Part shown: positions 46,595 through 56,237 of the stretch, piece after piece
Layout: every line of letters begins with the position of its first letter
Numbering within the stretch: the first letter of the stretch is position 1
Assembly: GCA_027924585.1 (NCBI GenBank)
Contig: BSBM01000077.1
Coordinates: 23,501-87,500 of the forward strand
Origin: Larix kaempferi
Taxonomy: Eukaryota > Streptophyta > Pinopsida > Pinales > Pinaceae
DNA: 64,000 nucleotides
Direction: 5' to 3'
Translations under genes and position numbers: made by a program
Notes under the pieces: generated by a model
The model's input: the letters and a program-made list of their open reading frames with translations, nothing else
Database searches by the model: none
Told to the model about the DNA's origin: nothing

Positions 46595-47281
46595 TGTTAA
46601 CTTTTCAGAATTTACTTCAATCTGATCTAGGATCTTAACTGAGATAACAACATGTACAACATATCTACAACATATCAATCATGGACACAATATTGCAAGC
46701 ACACAAGAGACACAGAGTTTACTTGGAGAAAACCATAAAGGTGAAAAACCCCAATAACTTCCTCAGAGATAGATAGAGCAATGATACAACCCAAGCATAA
46801 GAGATAGACATCTCCTAACAGCATATTCTCCTCCTCCACAAGTGCGCCACTCTCCCGAGAGTGTGAGAGAGAATAGAATGATGAAATAGAGTGCCTCCCG
46901 TACTCTATTTATACTTGACTTGACTTGCCTAATAACCTTTACTAGGTTGGCCTTAACTTAACCACATAACATAATGCTGACTGGGCCGACACCCAATAGG
47001 GTGGTCTAATAACCCTTTGAACCACATGGCCGACCCCCAATAGGGTGGTCTAATAACCCTTTGACCCACATGACTTATACAGGGCTGACCCCAACAAGGT
47101 GGCCTAATAACCCATCAAGTATAAGTTACGAGACTTACGATATAAATGACGACACTTCCGTATAGAGGAAATAACATCTCTATAGGAATACAAACACTTC
47201 CGCATAGAGGAATAATACCATCTCTATAGGAGTACAATATACATATATGAAATACATTCCGAAGTTACATATACATCAACA
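46595..47281 (-). repeat. E-F 5' LTR
   Basis: 687 bp, with the duplicated 44-bp block as in the 3' LTR. The outer end TGTTGATGTATATG (minus strand) is followed on the plus strand by the CATGG duplication. Confidence 0.92.
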
Positions 47282-47329
47282 CATGGACAGTATATTATTA
47301 TAAAAAAAAATTAGACGACATTTTTCCAG

Positions 47330-48050
47330 TCACTTCTTTTTAATTTTTCTTCTCTTTAGTGGTAAATAATCTCTAAGAGGAGCATCTAAATCTGGACTTT
47401 CTCTTCCAGTTCTTGGTTCTTCATCAGGCACTTGTGGTGATGTTTACATCCTAGAGTGTTGATCTAGACATGGATTGTGCGACAAGGGGTTCGGATTTGC
47501 TGCAACAATGTGAAAATGTTACATCGATGTATTTTTCTATTGTAATGACAAGTATTTCATTTAAAAAAGCATTACAAAGGTGTTTTTTACCCGGTGTGGC
47601 CATATCATGTTGTTCATGTTCTTGTCTAGGCTCAACCTATATAGTTTCACCCTCTACATGCTCTGCAGTTGAAATATGGTGAACTAAAATTAATGTTCAC
47701 CATTTGCAATGCTATACATAAAATTGTAGCATATGAATAAATTCATTACCAGGATTCGAAGCATGATCTTCGATTTGTTGTTGTCCCTCCTCAACATTAG
47801 GTGGATCATTGCTTTCCTGCTCAAAACAGAGACAATATTTTTTGTCAAGTATTTATAACGAATAGATTGCACAAGCAATAAATCTTCATTAAAGTATATA
47901 GATTCTATTTACCTATGCACTGGATGAATTGGTACCAGAAGACTGTGTTTGCCCAGACAAGCTTTTTCTGCGTTCAACAATAGCTCCAAAGCCTTGCTTG
48001 AAGCCAAGCTTCATGTCTTCCTCAGTGGCCTATTCATTGAATCGTTCGCC
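47330..48050 (-). pseudogene. Relic gene: C-terminal acidic/basic exons
   Basis: Exon 48050-47913 (46 codons: 'MKLGFKQGFGAIVERRKSL') begins after an ATGCAG acceptor and ends at a GTAAAT donor. Exon 47816-47750 gives 'ESNDPPNVEEGQQQIED'. Exon 47662-47591 gives 'EHVEGETI' then a stop and 'VEPRQEHEQHDMATP'. The last exon reads 'SPQVPDEEPRTGRESPDLDA' and ends with a nuclear-signal-like KRRKIKKK. Acidic linkers with a basic tail suit a nuclear DNA-binding protein. Confidence 0.5.
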
Positions 48051-48155
48051 CTGCATATTTGCATAACATCATTAATTAACATTTTGGAGTGCAATAAAAC
48101 AAAAAATAATTTGTAATTTATTATTTGTATGCATTATTGGTTTTTCGAAACTTAC

Positions 48156-48685
48156 AATTCGTGCCCCCAAATTCGAATAACCACCAGGCCCAAGCTTGTG
48201 CTAACCTATTTTCTATAGTCTTTTCTTTGTGGCCCTTGATGTGTCTGACAGCCTATGCAAGTGTTGAAATACGTTAGATGTTCCAATTTCGATATAGAAA
48301 TCAATAATAATAAGGTATACAAATACATTGCTGAAAGTATTTCATACCTCCCTATTCCTGGTGGTGTCTTTCCTTCTCTTCTCTGAGCCCTCTCCTTTCC
48401 ATCCTCCACTAGAGCTTTACACTCCATTGGTGGAATCATTGGAGGGTGCTCATACCTATGGTTTTTTCTAGGTGGGTCCTATATTGGTCTCAAACAACCT
48501 TGATATGTTGTCCAACCTTTTTCAGGACCTCGGCTTGATTGAAGGTCTTGTCGCCGAACAGGCCAACCAACCAATTAGTGAGTTCACCTTTTAAAAATTT
48601 CGGTTTTCTATCCCACCTTGTTCAGATGGTGGTCCCAAAGATATCCAAGGATGTGTCATTCATTTGTTTATAGAAAACATTATTT
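48156..48685 (-). pseudogene. Relic gene: conserved transposase-24-like core exons
   Basis: Exon 48685-48348 is one frame with two stops (TGA in GTTI/TRW and in HIKVV/DQYR, both explained by C-to-T decay). It carries the Trp-rich helical block and 'PPMIPPMECKALVEDGKERA'. Exon 48252-48156 continues with 'SDTSRATKKRL' and 'KLGPGGYSNLGARI', ending at a consensus GTAAGT donor. This Arg/Lys-rich stretch plus a Gly-Gly-Tyr phrase is typical of the family. Confidence 0.52.
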
Positions 48686-48791
48686 CTTGCAAAACGATGA
48701 TGCCATGATCATAATTAATTGAAAGAAAACGTTTTATCAGTATATTACAATGAAATTATAAACACTAACTTGATCAATGTATATTAATTAC

Positions 48792-49516
48792 CTGGGATCC
48801 TCTTGATCTTTATTGGGAGGAGATCTTCTTTGACCAAAAATTTTTCCTCCATTGTTCCCATGCTAGTGACACGGGAAGATCCTGGAAATGCAGCCAGGTC
48901 GATATCAATATTACTAGGATTCTCGGTATCGATGCCTTCTTCTGGACGATCCGGTGTGCATCGGTCACTAGCGTTTGGTGCGCTCACAGTTGGGGTCTGT
49001 GGTGTGTCAGAACATGTTGCCGACTGTTCATTCGACAACAATGGTGAAGGAGTCGATGCACATGGAGTCGTTTTCTCATGATGCCACGTCTCTCCACGAG
49101 CCTTGCTGGGGCCAACACTGCCTTGACCACTATTGTGTGGTCTCCGATAATTCTATAAATTCAAACCATGTCTTATACTTTCAATACTATCATATAAAAG
49201 AGAAAATCATAAAGTTATAAATGAATTATTTTATGATTCAAGATTCCTCAACTTACTTGCAAGGATTTAGATTTTCATTCTAACAATTCAATCCTTGCCA
49301 TAATTTGGCTTGTTTGCAGAACCTTGAGTAGCAGAGAAATTATTTCCGCACTATATTTTTCCAACAATTCGTCTATCATCTTAAACGGGTTTTTGGCTTC
49401 ACCAATTATGTCGGAATCTTTAAGAATCTCAGCCACTTCAGGATCTATTGAATATTCTTGCAATGTTGTTTCAAACAACGATTCACCGGGTTGCAACAAA
49501 AATATATAAAACACTA
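48792..49516 (-). pseudogene. Relic gene: linker exons
   Basis: Exon 49516-49257 encodes an acidic helical segment ('EYSIDPEVAEILKDSDIIGE', 'KMIDELLEKYSAEIISLLLK') with one stop near its end and a CAAGTAAGT donor. Exon 49152-48792 is Ser/Thr/Pro-rich ('TPQTPTVSAPNASDRCTPD') and ends 'LPIKIKRIP' at a CAGGTAATT donor. Function unknown. Confidence 0.45.
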
Positions 49517-49602
49517 CTGAGTTCTATCATGATATATTCCTAAAATTATATTAAAAAAACATATCTATCATGATAGATTCCTAAAATTACAACTAGGTTT
49601 AC

Positions 49603-49948
49603 TTGGTTCCTAGACGATGGTGTCGTCTTATCAACAACTGTGGACTTGCTCTGATCATCGGGCCCCTGCAAAAAAAAGTAGAAAACATTATCACAACGAA
49701 ACTAGTATACACGCGAAAATTACATAAAAAATTAAAGATTATGCTACGTATTATATTGGTACAATTCCAATATTGGATTATACCTACAACCTAGAGGATC
49801 GCGATCCACTCATCAGATCGCTGGTCATAGGTGACTTGCCCCAATCTACTAATATCTGGGAGCTACCCCTTATTGAGTATTATATTTTTACTATTACAAA
49901 GATGTATACTTGTTGCGTCAAGGGTACTTTGACCCTTGTAGAACCAGA
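49603..49948 (-). pseudogene. Relic gene: duplicated small exons
   Basis: Exon 49948-49910 is 39 bp (SGSTRVKVPLTQQ), exon 49868-49791 about 78 bp, and exon 49665-49603 63 bp (DDQSKSTVVDKTTPSSRNQ in part). All are multiples of three with GCAG/CAAG acceptors and GTATAC/GTAAAC donors. They resemble the 66-bp exon at 54489-54554. Confidence 0.45.
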
Positions 49949-50017
49949 CTGCATAAAAAACATAGAGAAAATTACGTAAACGAAATAATTAGATAACATT
50001 ATATAAATGAAACCAAT

Positions 50018-50392
50018 TGTGAAGAACCTACAATAATTAATTAATGCAAATACACAAGATATCAGAAATAACAGAACTCAGAATCACATTTATATTGATC
50101 ACAGGCCACTTCGAGGGGGCAACCTCCTTTGAGCAAGCTCAATACAATTAACTTCACGGTGCCTTCATAGGCCTCAACACACATTTATATACTAAGTCTA
50201 GGCACCAATACTATGAGTCAAGACCATGGGCCAATACAAACTATGGATCAACAAAACTACAAGTGACTTACAAAGCATATGTGCCAACAACAATAACACA
50301 AACTATGGATCAACAATTACTGCGGGACGACTTACAAAGAATATGCATCCAACAATAATATACTAACAAAGTAAAGACATGGGTTCCTAACA
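50018..50392 (-). repeat. N 3' LTR
   Basis: 375 bp, TGTTAGGAACCCATG ... AGGTTCTTCACA on the minus strand. The complement of the purine tract (TCCCCTCCCCCTTAG, 50393-50407) follows on the plus strand. Confidence 0.92.
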
Positions 50393-50421
50393 TCCCCTCC
50401 CCCTTAGAAAAAGCTTTGTCC

Positions 50422-50940
50422 TTAAAGCTTTAGATGTGAAAATTGATGCAGAATCTGAAGGAGTGGTTCCCCTGTAGCATCCTCGGGTTGCATTCTGGCC
50501 CACTGATGCCTTTTGAGTTTCAGGGAGGATTGCTTGGAAGGATGTAGATGAAGAAGGACCATATCAGCTGCATGAAAAGTGCGCTCAGAACGGTGTTGAT
50601 CAGCTTGTTGTTTCAGTTGAATTCTTGCCATGTGAAGATTGTCCTATAAAATGAGAAGAATTTGATCGCGGTTTCGAAGAACCAAGTTAATTTCCTGAAC
50701 TGGGGAGCTGTTGAGCGTGTATGGAAGAAGAACTAGACATTCCTGTCCTTAAAATGCTTCATATGGTGTCCTTTTAGATGTGGTATTGTACGACTGGAGC
50801 GCTTCTAGGAGATCCATCGAAATAGCTATCCAAATCTGTGTAGGGATGAGCAAGGGTTCGAGCAGTCCTGAAAGGAATGTCGTTTCACCCTTGTTGACCT
50901 GGAAAGTATCACACTCAACCACCATCTGGTGAATTTTCAT
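50422..50940 (-). pseudogene. N integrase ends, core deleted
   Basis: 'LSGLLEPLLIPTQIWIAISM' then DLLEAL matches the start of the Gypsy integrase core with its first catalytic Asp (ISMD). It jumps within a few codons to 'KRTPYEAF', the segment just after the core. The last frame (50631-50422) is the C-terminal 'QADQHRSERTFHAADMVLLH' region. The remaining DDE residues are gone. Confidence 0.82.
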
Positions 50941-51045
50941 TTTTAGTCCCTGCCAAAAGAAGTTACATTGTTCTCGGTCATAGGTTTGGAGGAACCTAGA
51001 GTGCCCTGCAGATGAAGAAGCATGGAGTTCATAGAAGAGATAGCC

Positions 51046-51567
51046 CTATTGAACAGACTGCAACCAATTTGGAACAAGTAGAGAAATAGCTGTAAGAGAA
51101 ATCGAGTCATCAAATTTGCGAGAAGGAGAATCTGCCACCATATTATCCTTACCCTTCTTGTAAGTGATCACATAGTCATAACCCATGAGTTGAGTAACCC
51201 ATTTCCGGTGTGCTGGGGAGGAGACCCATTGTTCCAGAAAATGTTCCAGACTATGGAGATTAGTCTTGATGCATAAATAATTCCCTAATAGGTATGGGTT
51301 CCACATCTGTACTGCATGCAAAATAGCCATCATTTCTTGTTGAGATGTAGATGCGTCTAAATGCTTACCGTAAAGGTCTTGTGAAGGTGGCAATCCCACT
51401 GGTGCAACAAAGACACCTGCAGATCGATCCAAGGAAGTATTGGAGACCATTGGTGGGTGCATCTGAATGGAATGAAGATGAGCGATGACACCATGTGAAT
51501 TCTTCTTAAGGATCTTTTCCAGGTGATGTGAACTGATGATGTGGAGAGACCCTAGTGGTAAGCCCAT
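51046..51567 (-). pseudogene. N RNase H, directly after protease region
   Basis: A 173-codon open frame includes 'YGKHLDASTSQQEMMAILHA', 'HSLEHFLEQWVSSPAHRKW' and 'KGKDNMVADSPSRK', the conserved Ty3 RNase H and connection text. The N-terminal 60 residues are protease-RT linker. The whole RT palm, with its catalytic loop, is deleted without a frame break. Confidence 0.83.
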
Positions 51568-51597
51568 AAATTTGTGTTGTGTCCCATTGACTGAAAA

Positions 51598-52935
51598 CTA
51601 CATCCAAAGTTCAAAAAAATCCCATAAGATGGGGCCAAGTATGCATAACCATTGAATGCCCAAAACCACATCACATCTGCATAAGGACAAGGAAAACATG
51701 TTAGAGCGTAGGTTATAATATTCCATAGAGATACGCACATTGTGACACTTCCCCTTGCAAGGTAAGGTGCCCCCATTGGCAACCATGACTTCAAAGATGG
51801 AGCAAGGATGGACAAAACAATCAGCCTGTTTGGCAATCCAAGGGTCAATGAAGTTATGAGTGCTACTAGAATCAATGAGTATGGTAAGAGGGAGCTTCTT
51901 GAAGTATCCCCTGACCCGCATTGTTTGTGGGGTGGTGACGCCGGTTACAGCATGGAGAGAGATCTCAGGTGGGTCTCCCTGAGATGGGGTGTCAACAGGC
52001 GGGTGCTGAATGTCGACCTGATCATCTACTGTATCTAGAGCTTCTTCACCAAGTTCAGAGGGAGGCGGAGAATCCACATCCAAGAGATAGAGATTTTGTT
52101 GAACACATCTATGTCCCCGAGTGAATTTCTCATCACAATTATAACAAATCCCTTTTTCTCGGCGTGCCTGCATCTCGGTTTTAGACAAATGCTTGATAAG
52201 AGTTGGTCAAGGAGCTGGCGGGATGGAAGGTCATTGAGAACCCATATTTCGGAAGGGAACAAAAGTGTGTTTAGAGCGCTATTGGGCTGAAATCTTGTCT
52301 TCTACCAACTTAGCCAAACCTAGGACTTACATCATTGTGTTGGGACAGACTCATTTAACCTCTGACCGGATTTCATCCTTAAGATCACTGATAAAACAAC
52401 TCCTGTAGAATTCATCAGACAATCCTTCTATGTGATTGGCTAGGTTCTAAAATTTTGTCTGATACTCTCTCACTGTTCCAATTTGGTGAAGTTTAGTGAG
52501 TGCTCCTGTGAAGTCATCAAAAGCACTAGGACCAAATCATGGCAAAAGGAGTTTGCAAAAATATGTCCAGTTTGGCTCGGGATGAACTTTGATGTACCAA
52601 CGGTACCATTGAAGGGCTTCCTGTTCCAAATGAAAGGATGCAAGTGGAACTTTCTGGGCATCAAAAGTATTATGCAGATTGAAATATTGTTCTGCTTGGT
52701 ATATCCATCCAGTTGGCTCAGTACCATTGAAGCGAGGAAAATCAAGCTTCGGCCCACAAAAATTGCTGGAAGAAGAGAACCCGGTGGTTGCAAAAGATTT
52801 TGGTTGTCGGTTATTGTTCATGGCTGAATGTTGAAGATGGAGGATGAGAAATTTTTCATCCAGATCTTAGAGTTTGGTTTGGATGGCTGCAAGTGCTTCC
52901 TCCATGTCTTTTGCTCCTACGTGGGTGACAACCAT
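51598..52935 (-). pseudogene. N gag-protease
   Basis: The frame opens at an ATG at 52935. A stop follows after about 22 codons. Gag resumes (MNNNRQPKS, 52821) with the Gypsy capsid signature 'GTEPTGWIYQAEQYFNLHNT' and 'EQEALQWYRWY'. A zinc knuckle CYNCDEKFTRGHRC and an aspartic protease with DSSSTHNF in place of the usual DSGATHNF follow, in a 196-codon open part (52188-51598). The Gly to Ser change at the active site, together with the stops, argues that it is dead. Confidence 0.85.
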
Positions 52936-54018
52936 AACTAGGAGTTTTTTTTTTGGGGGGGAATGGTTAGAAAAACACAAACAAAAGCTTATTTAGTAAA
53001 GGGAAATTTGGATTTGGGAAAAACTCGGATGGGTAATTGGGGTTTGACTAGGTTTTGGACACTTTCTGAGGAACAGGGAAGCAAAAAATGGGGATTTCAG
53101 AAGCGGGGTGAAAGAATGAGAAAATTTGGTAGAGAGGGACAAAGAAGCAGAATTAGGAAAGGAACACAGTGGGAAAATTTGAAGGCGTTTGGGTGAAAAT
53201 TGGAGTTATGAAAAACCCTAAAAATAGACAAATGTGAGATTTCTGGTCTTGGGAAGTGGAATTTGGAATAGGGTCTTTAGGAATGAAATATGCAGAATGG
53301 GATTGCAGGGGTGTCAGTGAAGTTTCAGGGAAAACAGAGTTGAAACAAGGGAGATATGGACGAAAAACAAAATTTTATACTTTTCTTTTTCTTTAGGAAT
53401 GGATCTGCAATGGCGCGGAAGGGATCGGAAACAGATAGATCTGCGGAAGGGATCAGCAACAGATGGATCTGAAATGATGCCAAATGGATAAAAAATGGCT
53501 GGATCTAAAAACAGCTTTCAGAATAGATCTAAAATGGCCGGAGTTGGAACGACTGTCAGAATGGATCTGAAACGGCTCGGAATGGATCTGAAACGGTGTG
53601 GAAGTGATTGGCAATAGTTCAACGGAAAATAAATATGAACCCCAGGTATGTACGGCTTCCTATCGGTTTAGGGGATTCACTCGGCCACCAATGCTATCTG
53701 ACGACTTGCATATTGGGGTAGTACCCCTCACTCCACGGCTCAGGTAAAACTGATAACTGCTTTGCCACAAACGACAGCTCTTGGTTTACCTCACAGGTGG
53801 GAACTAGTCAATCACGTAGGGGTCGTTGCCCTTTTCGCTGGAAGGTCCTCTCAATGGGCCATCTACTTTGAGGTTCCTATGGTACTCCTCACAATGAGTT
53901 TTAGGGCTTATGCCCAAGTACTTCCCATAGTTAAGCGGATAGGGATTATTCCCAGATCCGAAGCTGCGATAGATGCGAAAAAAATTTGACAAAAATTTTA
54001 CCCAGCGAGCCCAAGAAA
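52936..54018 (-). other. N leader
   Basis: Untranslated region between primer site and gag. It is purine-rich with repeated GGATCTGAAATGG / GGATCAGCAAC phrases (53400-53620, plus-strand text). No gene. Confidence 0.65.
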
Positions 54019-54032
54019 GTGCTTTGATACCA
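54019..54032 (-). other. N primer-binding site
   Basis: The complement reads TGGTATCAAAGCAC, an initiator-Met-type site, 2 bp inside the 5' LTR. Confidence 0.85.
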
Positions 54033-54034
54033 GA

Positions 54035-54409
54035 TGTGAAGAACCTGCAATAATTAATTAATGCAAATACACGAGATATCAGAAATAACAGAATTCAGAA
54101 TCACTTTTATATTGATAACATGCCACTTCAAGGGGGCAACCTCCTTTGAGCAAGCTCAATACAATTAACTTCACGATGCCTTCATAGGCCTCAACACACA
54201 CTTATATACTAAGTCTAGGCACCAATACTATGAGTCAAAACCATGGGCCAATACAAACTATGGATCAACAAAACTATGGGAGACTTACAAAGCATATGTG
54301 CCAACAACAATAACACAAACTATGGATCAACAATTACTACGGGACAACTTACAAAGCATATGCGTCCAACAAAAATAGACTGACAAAGTAAAGACATGGG
54401 TTCCTAAAA
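54035..54409 (-). repeat. N 5' LTR
   Basis: 375 bp, same length as the 3' LTR and nearly identical by eye. The outer end reads CCTAAAA instead of CCTAACA, one substitution at the terminal dinucleotide. CCAAT follows. Confidence 0.92.
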
Positions 54410-54488
54410 CCAATATACTAATAATGAAAAAACAAAGAAAAAGAAACTATTTTTTCTTATTATATTTGTACTATTACAAAATGTATAC

Positions 54489-54554
54489 CTGCTCCCTCGA
54501 GGAAGATGTACTCCTTCGACCATCTGCTGGTGGGGATTTATCCCGATCACTAGC
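54489..54554 (-). pseudogene. Relic gene: most upstream exon present
   Basis: 22 codons (ASDRDKSPPADGRRSTSSSR then EQ), with acceptor TTTGCAG and donor CAG|GTATAC. The intron on its donor side (54457-54488) matches the intron at 49880-49909 (TATTATATTT-TACTATTACAAA), so exon plus intron is a duplicated unit. Confidence 0.5.
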
Positions 54555-54655
54555 CTGCAAAGTAAATATGGAAAATTTAAATGAAATAAACTAACGAAAA
54601 AATCCTTAATATGTTAAATTAATTAATAAAAGGTTGGGTAAAATGTTATATGTAC

Positions 54656-55093
54656 CACTCCCATAGTAACCTTGTTTGGGAGCTTGTTTCAAGCCATACA
54701 AGGCTTTCTTCAATCTGCACACATATGACTCCCTATCATGTATTTCGAAACCGAGTGGCTGCTCCACATATACTTCCTCTTCAACTACACCATTCAAGAA
54801 AGTAGTCTCGAAATCCATCTGGTGTATCTTCTATTTCATCACTTTTATATTTCTCTATGCTGCCATCTGCAGCATGCTTGATCTGATAGATCCATATGGA
54901 AGTCATAACAAAACTTCCCTTCAGGTCTTGGGACTACATCCCAAACATCATTCTTCATGATCAACGGATCATGGCATTCCATTTCTTCATCCCAGATCCT
55001 GGGAACTTCAATATCTTCAATAGATATCTTTGTTGCTGGAACAAATGTTGTAGTCCTTCTTTTGTAGGTGAAGATATACAGTCTTTCATACAA
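54656..55093 (-). pseudogene. G reverse transcriptase start
   Basis: 'TTTFVPATKISIEDIEVPRI' and 'IMKNDVWDVVPRPEGKF', then (after a frameshift) 'FLNGVVEEEVYVEQPLG' and 'CRLKKALYGLKQAPKQGYY'. The segment after ESYVC, which A-D, B-C and E-F have each lost, is present. The frame is cut by the 54656 junction before the active site. Confidence 0.82.
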
Positions 55094-55449
55094 AACAAGT
55101 TAAATTGCATGATTAGAAACAATTCATAATTTTCAGAACAAAATTCTTTACACATAAAGAAATATGTCATGCAGTCATGCAGTTATCTTAGCCAATGCTT
55201 CAATACAACATTTATCCATGTTCCATAACTTTCTAGATGCCTTCCAGTCTTTACCGGAACATTGTTAAGAGTTTGCACTACTCCCAACATGTCAGCAAAG
55301 AGGTTTCATTCTAGATAAGTAGCAATGGAATGTTGTACAGTGCCATATGCCACTTACCCAACACATGCATATTAGTAGTATACTGTTCATTAATGCAATC
55401 ATTCTAATATGCACAATACATATCCTAAGTCTAGGAACATGAGCATATA

Positions 55450-55712
55450 CATCATTGAACAATTTTATTTAAGCAAACAAATATGCAAGAAATGATAATT
55501 AAAATACTTATCTTTTTTTGTTTGTTGGGTGGACTCCCTCTGAGTCTTTTCTTCCTTGCAGGAGCTGTTGGAGTCCTTCTACACCTTTCTGTTGTGGAAT
55601 GTAGAGAGATGGACAACTCCCTCTGAATATCTGTACCCTTGCAGAAACCACTGGAGTGTGCTCCCTCTTGATCTTTGCTTCCTGGATTACCTGTTCTTGA
55701 ACACATATTCAT
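55450..55712 (-). pseudogene. G integrase stub
   Basis: The minus strand reads 'GFCKGTDIQRELS' and, in a shifted frame, PQQKGVEG (about 55574-55597), the catalytic-Glu segment of Copia integrase. It is flanked by spacer on both sides, as in A-D, B-C and E-F. Confidence 0.68.
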
Positions 55713-56237
55713 CCTTGATCCCTATGCATGCTTATTAGTATCATGATTGTGTTATCCTTGTAATCTCATACAAAATCATACATTCATTAGTATACTATTA
55801 AAACACAATAATCTCAAGCATGTATAGTCATGATCATTTCAAATAGAAATAATGAGCATTAGCATTCAAGGTTTATATAGGACTCTTATGGTTAGTCATA
55901 TCATAAGAAACATAACATGTCTAAACCTGTAATTACTCAAACCTATGACTCTTCTGGTTAGTCATATCATTAATTAAGGTAAGACACATAATATGCATAT
56001 ACCCATGATTATTCAAACTTATGACTTTATGAACAATCATCATCAATCATGCCATGCATACTTATATGATAGATCCTATGATATAAGAAACACATACCTG
56101 GTCACCATATTTGCTAGTTATGTCTAGCAATGTGTTCTTGTTCTCTTCAATGACCTGCATAACTCATTAGTTAACTTTTGTAAAAACTAATTATACATAC
56201 CTCTATGTGATCCATGACTATGGATGAATCTTTGTCT
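55713..56237 (-). other. G spacer with intron-like start
   Basis: Non-coding. It begins soon after the gag-protease stop, with GTATGT at 56200-56195 (minus strand). The same motif stands at the matching point in A-D (20710) and B-C (23335). Confidence 0.5.

Larger units (their letters stand above)
40160..47281 (-). mobile_element. Copia element E-F, A-D family, minus strand, complete ends
   Basis: LTRs lie at 46595-47281 (5') and 40160-40848 (3'), with the perfect target duplication CATGG at 40155-40159 and 47282-47286. On the minus strand the order is primer site, leader, gag stub, spacers, integrase stub, RT/RNase H, two minisatellites, purine tract. Its LTRs carry the 44-bp duplication, like A and D. 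Unlike A-D and B-C it keeps the RT active-site loop. It lies 48 bp beyond the stop of the relic gene at 47330-54554, in the same orientation, so it entered that gene's 3' untranslated region. Confidence 0.93.
50018..54409 (-). mobile_element. Ty3/Gypsy element N, internally deleted, complete ends
   Basis: 375-bp LTRs lie at 54035-54409 (5') and 50018-50392 (3'), with the perfect target duplication CCAAT at 50013-50017 and 54410-54414. The primer site is next to the 5' LTR and the purine tract next to the 3' LTR. Internal order on the minus strand: long leader, gag, zinc knuckle, protease, RNase H, integrase ends. RT is missing entirely, as is the integrase catalytic core. Inserted in an intron of the relic gene in the same orientation. 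Confidence 0.93.
47330..54554 (-). pseudogene. Multi-exon relic gene, transposase-24 (En/Spm)-like, 3' portion
   Basis: About eleven exon-like blocks with good splice borders run from 54554 down to a stop at 47330. Approximate exons: 54489-54554, 49910-49948, 49784/49791-49868, 49603-49665, 49257-49516, 48792-49152, 48348-48685, 48156-48252, 47913-48050, 47750-47816, 47591-47662, 47330-47499. The core (48685-48156) has the 'KPKFLKGELTNWLVGLFGD', 'HPPMIPPMECKALVEDGKE' and 'GKTPPGIGRYE' pattern of plant transposase-24 proteins encoded by CACTA/En-Spm-type elements. The C-terminus is basic (KRRKIKKK). Upstream exons are lost where element G abuts. Seven or more in-frame stops (several CGA-to-TGA or CAG-to-TAG type) show that it is dead. 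Gypsy element N lies in one intron. Confidence 0.5.

Noticed and set aside
49601-54560. Idea that the region is an active host gene
   Set aside because: Exons carry several in-frame stops, the 5' part is missing, and elements sit in an intron and right after the stop codon.
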